Shown: positions 49,306 through 57,902 of the stretch, piece after piece
How positions within the stretch are numbered: the stretch's first letter is position 1
How the letters are laid out: each line of letters starts with the position of its first letter
Origin: Solirubrobacterales bacterium
GTDB lineage: Bacteria > Actinomycetota > Thermoleophilia > Solirubrobacterales > Solirubrobacteraceae
Assembly (NCBI GenBank): GCA_025963965.1
Contig: JAOPZS010000023.1
Coordinates: forward strand, 1-63,025
Direction of reading: 5' to 3'
DNA length: 63,025 bases
Translations under genes and position numbers: made by a program
Notes under the pieces: generated by a model
What the model was told of the DNA's origin: nothing
Databases searched by the model: none
The model's input: only the letters and a program-made list of their open reading frames with translations

Positions 49306-50055
49306 GTGGCCGCAGGCACAGAACCCAGAGTCAGCGGGGGCCTCGTCAGCTCTTGGGAGCTGCGCCGCCGCTACGGCGAGGGCGAGGCCGCAGTCGACGC
49401 GCTAGACGGCATCACCGTCACGTTTCCCGCACGGCGCTTCGCCGCGATCATGGGGCCGTCGGGATCGGGCAAGTCCACGCTGATGCACATCCTCGCCGGG
49501 CTCGACCAGCCGACGTCGGGGACGGTCACGCTCGACGGTGTCGAGATCACGCAGCTGGGCGACCGCGAGCTGACGGAGCTGCGCCGCGATCATGTCGGGT
49601 TCATCTTCCAGACGTTCAACCTGCTGCCCGTGCTCGACGCCGAAGAGAACATCCTGCTGCCGCTGTCGATCGCCGGGCGCAGGGTCGACCGGGACTGGTT
49701 CGACACGCTCGTGCAGACAGTGGGGATCGCCGACCGCCTCAGCCACCGGCCGGCCGAGCTCTCCGGGGGACAGCAGCAGCGCGTGGCCGTCGCACGCGCG
49801 CTGATCTCGCGTCCGTCGGTCGTGTTCGCCGACGAGCCGTCGGGCAACCTCGATTCGAAGTCGACCGACCACGTGCTGGGACTGCTCCGCCAGGCCGTCG
49901 ACGAGTTCGAGCAGACCGTCGTGATGGTCACGCACGATGCACACGCGGCCTCCTTCGCCGATCGGCTGCTGGTGCTCGCCGACGGGCGGATCGTCCATGA
50001 CGGGGAGGCGGTGAGCACCGAGCAGACGCTCGATCTCATGAAGGCGCTGGGCTGA
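49306..50055 (+). CDS. ABC transporter ATP-binding protein (LolD/MacB type)
   Basis: A 249-residue ATPase. Walker A MGPSGSGKSTLMHIL near residue 50, Q-loop IFQTFNLLPVLDAEENILLP, signature LSGGQQQRVAVARAL near 154, Walker B VVFADEPSGNLD and switch His VMVTHDAHAA. The NLLPVLDAEENI Q-loop and short length are typical of ATPases that pair with FtsX/MacB-type permeases. GTG start chosen from the promoter box. The permease gene begins 16 bp downstream, giving a two-gene exporter operon. Confidence 0.94.
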   Translation: MAAGTEPRVSGGLVSSWELRRRYGEGEAAVDALDGITVTFPARRFAAIMGPSGSGKSTLMHILAGLDQPTSGTVTLDGVEITQLGDRELTELRRDHVGFIFQTFNLLPVLDAEENILLPLSIAGRRVDRDWFDTLVQTVGIADRLSHRPAELSGGQQQRVAVARALISRPSVVFADEPSGNLDSKSTDHVLGLLRQAVDEFEQTVVMVTHDAHAASFADRLLVLADGRIVHDGEAVSTEQTLDLMKALG

Positions 50056-50071
50056 TGGCGAGCGGGCGCTG

Positions 50072-52657
50072 ATGCTGAGGCTGGTGCTGCGCGGCTTCTT
50101 GCAGCGCAAGCTCCGCGTTGGACTCACCGCTGTGGCCGTGGCCCTCGGCGTCGCATTGATGGCCGGGACGTACATCCTCACGGACACGATCAACAACTCC
50201 TTCGGCGCGATCTTCCAGACCGCAAGCAAGGGACACGACGTCGTCGTCACCCCCAAGCAGACGCTCGGCAACGAAGTCCTTTCGCAGACCTCGCCGATCG
50301 ACGAAGCGATGCTCGCAAAGGTGCGCGCCACGCCCGGGGTCGCGCAGGCGTCCGGGTCGATCTTCACGCCGGGCACGTTCCTGGACACGCGCGGCAAACG
50401 CCTGACGACCGGCGGCGCGCCGGCCTTCATCGCCTCGACCGTCCCGCCGCGGTTCGAGTCCTTCAAGCCGGTCAAGGGGCGATTCCCGCGCAGCTCGAGC
50501 GAGTTGGCGATCGACGAGGCCACTGCGAAACGCGCCAACCTGCACCTCGGCCAGCAGATGATCGTCGCCGGGTCGGCCGCGACGGGGCGCTACACGATCG
50601 TCGGGATCACCAAGTTCGGCGGCGGAGAATCCTTCGGCGGCGCCGGAGCGGCGCTGCTCGTACCCGCCGAGGCCCAGCGGCTGCTCGGCGAGCCGGGCCA
50701 CTTCGACCAGATCGACGTGGCCGCCTCGCCGGGGATCACCGCGCAGCAGCTACGCGCGAGGATCAGGCTGGAGCTGCCGAGCAACGTCGACGTGCGCACC
50801 GGTGCCCAGCAGGCCAAGAAGAACACATCAGACCTTGAAAGCAACCTCAGCTTCCTGCGCACGTTCCTGCTCGTCTTCGCCTACGTCGCTCTCGTCGTCG
50901 GCGCCTTCATCATCTTCAACACCTTCTCGATAACCGTCGCGCAGCGCACCCGCGAATTCGGCCTGCTCCGCACGCTCGGGGGCTCGCGGGTGCAGCTGAT
51001 GCGCTCTGTGCTCTACGAGGGGTTGATGCTGGGGGTGCTCGGCGCCGTGCTCGGGCTGTTCGCCGGGATCGGCGTGGCATCCGCCCTCAACCAGCTGTTC
51101 AAGTCCTTCGGCGCCGACCTGCCCAACAACGGAACGGTTCTTCAGAGCCGCACGATCGTCGTATCGCTGCTGGTCGGGATCGGCGTGACGGTGCTGGCGG
51201 GCCTTCCGCCGGCGCTGCGCGCGATGCGCGTGCCACCGCTGGCGGCGATGCGCGAGGGAGTGCAGATCCCACGGCGTCCGCTGCCGACGCGCAAAGCGCT
51301 GATCGTCAGGTTCGTGCTGGGAGTCCTCGCAGTGGGGATCCTGATCGCGGTCGGCGCGTCCGGAGCGGGGATCGCGCTCGTGATCGTCCTTGTCCTGCGC
51401 GCCGCGCGGCTGGTCGTGCGATTGCGGCGCGGCGAAGAGCGCCCGGCGCGCCGCTACCGGGTCGTCCCGGCGCTGGGCCACGCGATCGGCTCGCTGGTGC
51501 GCTGGCGCGGCATCACGGGCAGGCTCGCCGAGGAGAACTCGATCCGCGAGCCGGGCCGGACGATGGTGACGGCCGCCGCCCTCACGGTGGGGCTGGCCCT
51601 CGTGGCGTTCGTCGCCGTGCTCGCTGCCGGTACGAAGGCGACGATCAACCAGGCCGTCACCCGCTCCTTCGCGGGAAACCTGATCATCGAGAACTCGCAG
51701 TCGGGCAACAACGAACAGGGGATCCCGGCCGCCGTCGCACAGCGCCTACGAGCGGTGCCGGGAATCGCGAGCGTGACCCCGATCGCCTTCACCGTCGGAC
51801 GGGCGAAGGGCTCATCGAACAACTCCTCGATCACGGCGATCGACCCGGCCACGTTCAGCTCCGTCTACAGGATCGAATGGAAGCAGGGCTCCAACGCCAC
51901 GCTCGGGCTGCTCGGCGACACCGGCGCCGTCGCCACCAAAGGCTATGCCAGCTCCCACCACCTGAGGCTCGGCAGCACGATCACCCTGCTGACCCCGACC
52001 GATCGCCATACGACCGTCAAGATCGTCGGCATCGCCTCCGACAACGCCCGGCTGCTCGGCGACCTGACGATCAGCCGGTCGCTGGCGAAATCCGCCTTCG
52101 GCCAGCGCGAAGACGCGCTGGACTTCGTCACCTACGCCCGCGGGGCGAGCAACGCGCAGGTCCAGCCCGCCGTCGACCGGCTGCTCGCCGCGGCCTTTCC
52201 CCAGGCCCGCTCGCGCACGGCCACGCAGTTCAAGGCCGACCAGGCAGGGCAGATCAACACGCTGCTGACCCTGATCTACGTGCTGCTCGCACTGTCCGTG
52301 ATCGTGTCCCTGTTCGGGATCGTCAACACGCTGATCCTCTCGATCTACGAGCGCACACGCGAGCTGGGAATGATGCGCGCGATCGGCACGAGCCGCCGCC
52401 AGATCCGCCAGATGATCCGCTACGAGTCCGTGATAACGGCCCTGATCGGAGGGGTGCTGGGGCTCGTGATCGGGGTGGTCGGCGCCGTGCTGGTGACGAG
52501 CCTGACCCTCTCCGATTCCGGTTTCGTGCAGGCGATCCCGGTCGGCACGCTGGCGGTGCTGCTGGTCGTGGCGGCGCTGGCGGGCGTGATCGCCGCGCAG
52601 CTCCCGGCGCGGCGCGCGGCGCGCCTGGACATGCTGCGGGCGATCTCCGGCGAGTAG
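50072..52657 (+). CDS. FtsX/MacB-like ABC permease (two FtsX domains)
   Basis: An 861-residue permease. N-terminal helix (LRVGLTAVAVALGVALMAGT), a large extracytoplasmic MacB-like domain (about 40-260), three helices of the first FtsX domain (LLVFAYVALVVGAFIIFNTF, VLGAVLGLFAGIGVASALNQ, VVSLLVGIGVTVLAGLPPAL), a central pair around 415-440, a second periplasmic domain (about 510-710) and a second FtsX triplet (TLIYVLLALSVIVSLFGIVN onward). Such MlaK-less, LolD-paired proteins move lipids, peptides or drugs or act as mechanotransmitters. Substrate unknown. Cotranscribed with the ATPase. Confidence 0.92.
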   Translation: MLRLVLRGFLQRKLRVGLTAVAVALGVALMAGTYILTDTINNSFGAIFQTASKGHDVVVTPKQTLGNEVLSQTSPIDEAMLAKVRATPGVAQASGSIFTPGTFLDTRGKRLTTGGAPAFIASTVPPRFESFKPVKGRFPRSSSELAIDEATAKRANLHLGQQMIVAGSAATGRYTIVGITKFGGGESFGGAGAALLVPAEAQRLLGEPGHFDQIDVAASPGITAQQLRARIRLELPSNVDVRTGAQQAKKNTSDLESNLSFLRTFLLVFAYVALVVGAFIIFNTFSITVAQRTREFGLLRTLGGSRVQLMRSVLYEGLMLGVLGAVLGLFAGIGVASALNQLFKSFGADLPNNGTVLQSRTIVVSLLVGIGVTVLAGLPPALRAMRVPPLAAMREGVQIPRRPLPTRKALIVRFVLGVLAVGILIAVGASGAGIALVIVLVLRAARLVVRLRRGEERPARRYRVVPALGHAIGSLVRWRGITGRLAEENSIREPGRTMVTAAALTVGLALVAFVAVLAAGTKATINQAVTRSFAGNLIIENSQSGNNEQGIPAAVAQRLRAVPGIASVTPIAFTVGRAKGSSNNSSITAIDPATFSSVYRIEWKQGSNATLGLLGDTGAVATKGYASSHHLRLGSTITLLTPTDRHTTVKIVGIASDNARLLGDLTISRSLAKSAFGQREDALDFVTYARGASNAQVQPAVDRLLAAAFPQARSRTATQFKADQAGQINTLLTLIYVLLALSVIVSLFGIVNTLILSIYERTRELGMMRAIGTSRRQIRQMIRYESVITALIGGVLGLVIGVVGAVLVTSLTLSDSGFVQAIPVGTLAVLLVVAALAGVIAAQLPARRAARLDMLRAISGE

Positions 52658-52658
52658 C

Positions 52659-52664
52659 TAAGCT
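52659..52664 (+). promoter_or_regulatory. -10 box of M3 peptidase gene
   Basis: TAAGCT, directly after the permease stop and 7 nt before the ATG at 52672. Confidence 0.45.
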
Positions 52665-52671
52665 GGCCGCG

Positions 52672-54504
52672 ATGGCGGCCCCCACCGAGACCGACGCGGA
52701 GCTGCAGGCGGCCGCCTGGGATCTCGAGCCGCTGGTCGCCGGTGAGGGGGAGGAGGGCGTGCGGCGGCGCATGAGCGAGGGCCGCGAGCGCGCCAAGGCC
52801 TTTGCCGACGCTCATGCCGGCCGTCTCGCCGAGCTCGGCAGCGACGGTCTCGCCACGGCGATGAGAGACCTCGCCGCGATCCAGGAGCTGGTCGGGCGCG
52901 CCGGCTACTACGCCGCGCTGCGCTTCTCGACCGACACCGCCGACCCCGCGAACGGCGCGCTGATGCAGTGGGTGCAGGAGCAGGAGACCGAGATCCAGAC
53001 GATGCTGCTGTTCTTCGAGCTCGAGTGGGCGGCGCTTGAGGACGAGCGCGCCGAGCAGATGCTCGAGGGCGAGGGACTGGACTTCGCCCGCCACCACCTG
53101 CGCAACGTGCGCCGCTATCGCGATCACCTGCTGAGCGAACCCGAGGAGCGGATCGTCACCGAGAAGGCGCTCACCGGGGCGAGCGCCTGGACACGGCTGT
53201 TCGAGGAGCTGACTTCGGTGATCGAGGTGGAGCTGCCCGCGCAGGACGGGAAGAGCGACGGCGAGGGCAGCCGCCGCGTGCCGCTGGAAATCGGGCTGAG
53301 CCGCCTGCAGGAGGCCGACCGCGAGGTCCGCCGCACGAGCGCCGAGGCCGTCACGAAGGCGCTCGCGCCAGGACTGCGCACGCGCGCCTTCCTGTTCAAC
53401 ACGCTGCTCGCAGACAAGGCGACCGAAGACCGCCTGCGTGGCTACGGGCACTGGCTCTCCGCGCGCAACCTCGCCAACGAGGCCAGCGACGAGTCGGTGC
53501 AGGCGCTGATCGAGGCCGTCCGCAGCCGCTATGAGATCCCGCGCCGCTGGTACCGGCTGAAGGCCCGGCTGCTCGGGCTCGAGAGCATCGCCGACTACGA
53601 CCGCATGGCGTCGGTCAGCGAGGACGAGGTCTCCTTCCCCTACGCGCAGGCCCGCGAGATCGTGATCGACTGCTACTCGAGCTTCTCGCCGGAGCTGGGC
53701 ACGCTCGCCAAACGCTTCTTCGACGAGCGGAGGATCGACGCGCCGGTGCGTCCGGCCAAGCGCGGCGGTGCCTTCTGCGCCGGGACGGTGCCGTCGGAGT
53801 TCCCCTACGTGCTGCTCAACTACACGTCCAGGCGCCGCGACGTCCTGACGCTCGCGCACGAGCTCGGTCACGGCGTGCACTTCGCGCTCGCCGCCAAGCA
53901 GGGGGTCTTCCAGCAGCACACGCCGCTGACCCTTGCCGAGACCGCCTCAGTGTTCGGCGAGACGATCGTCTTCGGGAAACTGCTCGGCGAAGACAGCTCC
54001 CCTGCGTCGCGGCTGGCGCTGCTCGCCGAGAACCTCGAGGACACGATCGCCACGGTCTTTCGGCAGGTGGCGATGAACCGCTTCGAGCACCTCGTCCACA
54101 CCAGCCGCCGCGAGCAGGGCGAGCTGTCGGTCGATCGCTTCGGCGAGCTGTGGGCCGAGAGCCAGAGCGAACTGTTCGGCGACTCCGTCGAGCTCACCGA
54201 GGGCTATCGCACGTGGTGGTCCTACATCCCGCACTTCATCGGCAGCCCCGGCTACGTGTACGCGTACGCCTACGGGCAGCTGCTCGCGCTGTCGGTGTAC
54301 GAGCGCTACGAGCAGCTCGGCGACGAGATGGTCCCACGCTACCTCGAGCTGCTCGCCGCCGGCGGTTCGAAAAGCCCCGAGGAGCTGGCAGCGATCGTCG
54401 GCATCGACCTCGCCGACCCCGGCTTCTGGGACGCGGGCCTCGACCTCGTCGAGCGCCAGCTCGGAGAAGCCGAGCAGGCTGCCGAGGCATCCGGGCGGCT
54501 GTAG
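52672..54504 (+). CDS. M3-family oligoendopeptidase (PepF-like)
   Basis: A 610-residue zinc oligopeptidase of family M3B. The active site DVLTLAHELGHGVHFALAA (HExxH) lies near residue 400, with the third ligand Glu in LTLAETASVFGETIVFGKLL about 25 residues on. Downstream FIGSPGYVYAYAYGQLLALSVYERY is the substrate-recognition loop of PepF-type enzymes. It digests short cytoplasmic peptides; no signal peptide. The frame is open through the permease antisense-free overlap, but the ATG at 52672 gives the family N-terminus. The stop TAG is the first part of the first tandem repeat unit. Confidence 0.92.
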   Translation: MAAPTETDAELQAAAWDLEPLVAGEGEEGVRRRMSEGRERAKAFADAHAGRLAELGSDGLATAMRDLAAIQELVGRAGYYAALRFSTDTADPANGALMQWVQEQETEIQTMLLFFELEWAALEDERAEQMLEGEGLDFARHHLRNVRRYRDHLLSEPEERIVTEKALTGASAWTRLFEELTSVIEVELPAQDGKSDGEGSRRVPLEIGLSRLQEADREVRRTSAEAVTKALAPGLRTRAFLFNTLLADKATEDRLRGYGHWLSARNLANEASDESVQALIEAVRSRYEIPRRWYRLKARLLGLESIADYDRMASVSEDEVSFPYAQAREIVIDCYSSFSPELGTLAKRFFDERRIDAPVRPAKRGGAFCAGTVPSEFPYVLLNYTSRRRDVLTLAHELGHGVHFALAAKQGVFQQHTPLTLAETASVFGETIVFGKLLGEDSSPASRLALLAENLEDTIATVFRQVAMNRFEHLVHTSRREQGELSVDRFGELWAESQSELFGDSVELTEGYRTWWSYIPHFIGSPGYVYAYAYGQLLALSVYERYEQLGDEMVPRYLELLAAGGSKSPEELAAIVGIDLADPGFWDAGLDLVERQLGEAEQAAEASGRL

Positions 54505-54670
54505 CTACGAGGGAGGGGACTTGCCGCGCGGATGCAGGGGACGTGCGCGATCGTAGTTACGGGGGAGGGGGATGTCCGCGCGGATGCAGGGGCGTGCGCG
54601 ATCGTAGTTACGAGGGAGGGGGATGCCGGCGCGGATGGAGGCGCGTGCGCGATCGTAGTTACGGCTCGTA
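54502..54670. repeat. Tandem 51-52 bp repeats with TCGTA-NN-TACGA boundary motif
   Basis: Three near-identical units (54502-54553, 54554-54604, 54605-54655) and the start of a fourth lie end to end. Each starts TAGTTACGAGGGAGGGG or close, continues through GCGCGGATGCAGG and ends GTGCGCGATCG. At each junction is an inverted repeat of the type TCGTA-NN-TACGA; a further perfect copy (TCGTA-GA-TACGA) lies at 54666-54677. The repeats fill the space between the convergent peptidase and nuo genes. The 51-bp period keeps frame, but no convincing protein is encoded. Confidence 0.85.
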
Positions 54671-54718
54671 GATACGAACGCGCACACCGCATCTGATCGG
54701 TGACACCGTCCAGTCGGT

Positions 54719-56281
54719 CTAGAGCAGCCCGAGCGCCGACCCGGTGTGGCGCACCAGCTCGAACAGCGGTTGCGGCACGATCCCGAAGAAGAGCGTCGCC
54801 GCGCCGGCCACTACCGCGACGAGCACGACCTCGAGCTGCAGGCCGCGCACGCGCGGCTCCTGCTCATCCAGCTCAGCGGAGCCTCCTGCCAGCGCCGGCA
54901 GCGGGCCCTCGCCGCCGGATCGCGGCAGCGCCCCCGCGGCGGACGCGTCACGCATCCACATCGCGGCGATCACGGGCAGGTAGTAGCCGAGCGAGATCAT
55001 CGAGCCGAGGACGATCACGACCCCGAGCCACGCGTAGCCACCGTCGACGGTAGCCTCGATCAGGTAGATCTTGCCGATCAGCCCCGCCGTCGCCGGGATC
55101 CCGGCGAGCCCGAGCATCGCGAGCGTCATCGGCCACGCGAGCAGGGGGTGCTCGCGGCCGAGGCCCGCGAGCGAGGCGATCGAGTCGCCCTGCCCGGTGG
55201 CGCGCTCCCGTGCGACGATCGTCGCGAAGGCTGCCATGTTCATCATCAGGTAGACGACGAGGTAGAGCACCGTCGCCTGTGCGCCGAGCTTCGTGGCGAC
55301 GACGATGCCGGCCAGCATGTAGCCCGCCTGGGCGACCGACGAGTAGGCGAGCATCCGCTTCAGCGAAGACTGTCCGAGCGCGCCGACGTTGCCGACGATG
55401 ATCGTGATCGTCGCCAGGGCCGCCAACGCCGGGGCCCAGCTCGACTGCGTTTCGATCAGCGCGACGTCGAAGAAGCGCAGGAAGGCGCCGAACGCCGCCA
55501 CCTTGGTGGTCACCGCCATGAACGCCGTCACGGGAGTTGGTGCGCCCTCGTAGACGTCGGGCGTCCACTGGTGAAACGGGGCGATCGAGGCCTTGAAGCA
55601 AAGGCCGCCGACGCACAGGGCGATGCCGGTCAGCGTCAACACGTCGCTGGAGACGCCGCCCGCGGCCAGCTTCGCAGCGATCCCGGAGAAGTCGGTAGTG
55701 CCGGTCGCGCCGTAGATCATCGCCAGGCCGTACAGCAGCGTCGCAGAGCCGACCGAGCCGACGATCAGGTACTTCAGCCCGGACTCGAGCGAGTGCTCAC
55801 GGCGCATTTCCGTGGCGCACAGGACGTACAGCGGGATCGACAGGAGCTCGAGGCCGACGAACAGCGCGACGGTGTTCTGCGCCGATGCCAGCAGCGACAT
55901 GCCTGCTACCGACGTGAGCAGCAGCGCATGGAACTCGCCGTGAGCGGCTTCTTCGGCTGCTCGCGAGCGCCAGGCCAGCAGCACCGCGCAGATGCCGCCG
56001 GCGATCAGCACGAGGTTGAGCACCAGCGACAGCGCGTCGATCCGCAGCGCGCCGGAGACGATCGACTTCTCCGCGCCCCACTGCCAGATCGTCAGACCGA
56101 GCGCCGCGCCGAGCGCGCCGAGGCTCAGCGCCGGCACGAGCTGAGCGCGCACCCACTGCGAGCCGATCAGGCCGAACATCAGCACGATCACCGCGCCGCC
56201 CAGCAGCGCGATCAGCGGGGAGAGCCCGCCGAAGTCGACATGCGGGCCTTTGAGGTGGGCGGTGGCGAGGAGGAAGGTCAT
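54719..56281 (-). CDS. nuoN: NADH-quinone oxidoreductase subunit N
   Basis: A 520-residue antiporter-like subunit of complex I with 14 or so helices. Conserved helical motifs: GSATLLYGLAMIYGATGTTD (TM5 region), FKASIAPFHQWTPDVYEGAP near residue 250 (the key Lys and His of the proton path), SLKRMLAYSSVAQAGYMLAG, and LAMLGLAGIPATAGLIGKIY. It pumps protons as part of the membrane arm. It is the last gene of the nuo operon and overlaps the end of nuoM by 4 bp. About 215 bp of repeat-containing DNA separates its stop from the convergent peptidase gene. Confidence 0.96.
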   Translation of the reverse strand: MTFLLATAHLKGPHVDFGGLSPLIALLGGAVIVLMFGLIGSQWVRAQLVPALSLGALGAALGLTIWQWGAEKSIVSGALRIDALSLVLNLVLIAGGICAVLLAWRSRAAEEAAHGEFHALLLTSVAGMSLLASAQNTVALFVGLELLSIPLYVLCATEMRREHSLESGLKYLIVGSVGSATLLYGLAMIYGATGTTDFSGIAAKLAAGGVSSDVLTLTGIALCVGGLCFKASIAPFHQWTPDVYEGAPTPVTAFMAVTTKVAAFGAFLRFFDVALIETQSSWAPALAALATITIIVGNVGALGQSSLKRMLAYSSVAQAGYMLAGIVVATKLGAQATVLYLVVYLMMNMAAFATIVARERATGQGDSIASLAGLGREHPLLAWPMTLAMLGLAGIPATAGLIGKIYLIEATVDGGYAWLGVVIVLGSMISLGYYLPVIAAMWMRDASAAGALPRSGGEGPLPALAGGSAELDEQEPRVRGLQLEVVLVAVVAGAATLFFGIVPQPLFELVRHTGSALGLL

Positions 56282-57894
56282 TCTTGACTCGTTGCGTTGA
56301 AAACCTGGTCGAGGTCCGTGACCCTTGCCGACAGGTGCCGCGGCGTCGTCAACACCTGCGCCTGAGCCACGGCCCCCTGCACCGACCGTTCGCTGCGCTT
56401 CAGCGCCAGCTGCGGATACAGCGCGAAGAACAGGATCACGGCGACGATCGGCACCAGGACGGCGCCGTCGCGAACCGTCATCTCACGCGGCGTGACTCCG
56501 GGGCCGACGCGATTGTGCATCGCGCGGATGAACAGGCGCAGGGCGTAGACGCTGGCCATCACGACGCCGGCGAACGCGATGATCGCGATCGCCTGCTTGG
56601 CTTTGAAGACGCCGAGCAGGATCAGGAACTCGCCGGCGAAGTTGCCCGACCCGGGCATCGCCAGCGTCGCCAGCGCGACGATCAGGAAGACGCTCGCAAG
56701 CACCGGCGCCCGGAACGCGATCCCGCCCATCCGGCGGATGTCTTCAGAGCCGCCGGCACGTTCGGCGAGCAGTGCGACGATGAACAGCAGCGGCGCGACG
56801 ACCAGGGCGTGGTTGACCATCTGCAGGAGCGCCCCCTGGGCGCCTTGGGAGTTCAGCGCGAAGATCCCCAGGGTGATGAAGCCGAGCTGCGCTACCGAGG
56901 AGTAACCGGCGATCAGGCGGGCGTCGGTCTGCGTGAACGCCTGCGCGGAGCCGTAGATGATCGAGGCGAGGGCGACGAGCAGCATCACCGTCTGGAAGTG
57001 CACGGCCGCTCGCGGGAACAGCGGCAGCACGACGGCCAGGAAGCCGTACGCGCCGACCTTCGAGAGCACGCCCGAGAAGACCATCAGCACCTCGACCGGC
57101 ATCGCGCGGTAGCCGTCTGGCATCCAGCCGTGCAGCGGGAAGGCCGGCATCTTGACGAGGAAGGCGGCGGCGAACATCAGGAAGATCCACTCCTGCGAGC
57201 CCGTGCTGAGCGGCATGTGCTGGAGCGCCGAGAACGCGAAGTCGACGTGGCCGCCGCCCTGCTGGGCGCTCAGCACGCCGGTCGCGACCGCTCCGGCGAG
57301 CATCAGCAGCGATCCCACCAGCGTGTAGATCACGAGCTTCGTCGTCGCCCGCACGCGGGTCGAGCCCTCCGGGTCGCGTCCCCACGTCCCGATCAGGAAG
57401 TAGAAGGGGATGAGCATCAGGTCGAAGAAGGCGACGAACAGGATCAGGTCCTGGGCCAGGAAAGCCCCGATCACAGCCGACTCGGCCAGCAGCAGCTGGA
57501 AGTAGAAGAGGCGCGGGCGCTCCGGCGGGCCGCCGGCCCGCACGTTGCTGGCGAGGATCGCCGCCGCGAACAGCAGCGTCGTCATCCCGAGCAGGATCAC
57601 GTTCAGGCCCGTCACGGCGAGCTTGTAGTGGATCCCCAGCGATGAGATCCACATCGTGTCGGTGACGTGCTGCGGGCCTCCGCCGGCCTTGTAGTCGGCG
57701 ATGTAGGCGATCGCCAGGCCGAGCGCCGCCAGCGAGCCGAGCAGCGCGACGATCCCAGCTGGACTGGACGGCCGCCTGACCTTCCCGCCCGGCGCGGTCG
57801 CCGGCGTCGGGATCCGCGCCGCCCCGGCGGGCAGCAGGGCGCCGAGCAGCCCGCAGGCGGCGGGGAGCCAGAGCAGTATCGAGAGCGGCGGCAT
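56278..57894 (-). CDS. nuoM: NADH-quinone oxidoreductase subunit M
   Basis: A 538-residue antiporter-like complex I subunit. Motifs: LFVAFFDLMLIPFYFLIGTW (conserved Glu/Asp region), FLVKMPAFPLHGWMPDGYRA near residue 233, TDARLIAGYSSVAQLGFITL and FAGVVMASVYALRLFIRAMH. The family TM5 Glu of E. coli NuoM (in the usual FFEAMLIP-like motif) appears as FFDLMLIP, so Asp replaces Glu. An N-terminal Pro/Ala-rich loop (TPATAPGGKVRRPSSPAG) is an addition. The frame is open upstream, over nuoL; ATG at 57894 is 8 bp after the nuoL stop. Confidence 0.95.
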   Translation of the reverse strand: MPPLSILLWLPAACGLLGALLPAGAARIPTPATAPGGKVRRPSSPAGIVALLGSLAALGLAIAYIADYKAGGGPQHVTDTMWISSLGIHYKLAVTGLNVILLGMTTLLFAAAILASNVRAGGPPERPRLFYFQLLLAESAVIGAFLAQDLILFVAFFDLMLIPFYFLIGTWGRDPEGSTRVRATTKLVIYTLVGSLLMLAGAVATGVLSAQQGGGHVDFAFSALQHMPLSTGSQEWIFLMFAAAFLVKMPAFPLHGWMPDGYRAMPVEVLMVFSGVLSKVGAYGFLAVVLPLFPRAAVHFQTVMLLVALASIIYGSAQAFTQTDARLIAGYSSVAQLGFITLGIFALNSQGAQGALLQMVNHALVVAPLLFIVALLAERAGGSEDIRRMGGIAFRAPVLASVFLIVALATLAMPGSGNFAGEFLILLGVFKAKQAIAIIAFAGVVMASVYALRLFIRAMHNRVGPGVTPREMTVRDGAVLVPIVAVILFFALYPQLALKRSERSVQGAVAQAQVLTTPRHLSARVTDLDQVFNATSQE

Positions 57895-57902
57895 CGTCCT
57901 GA

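Noticed and set aside
54505-54650. G-quadruplex in the GGGAGGGGG stretches
   Set aside because: Each unit has only two or three closely spaced G-runs; the others are too far apart for a stable intramolecular quadruplex to be claimed.
54502-54670. CRISPR-like array
   Set aside because: The units are contiguous with no unique spacers and differ by only a few bases, so this is a tandem minisatellite, not a CRISPR.
54339-54692. Minus-strand frame with repeated VTTIAHAP peptides
   Set aside because: The repetition simply reflects the 51-bp DNA repeat being a multiple of three; the rest of the frame is antisense to the peptidase gene.
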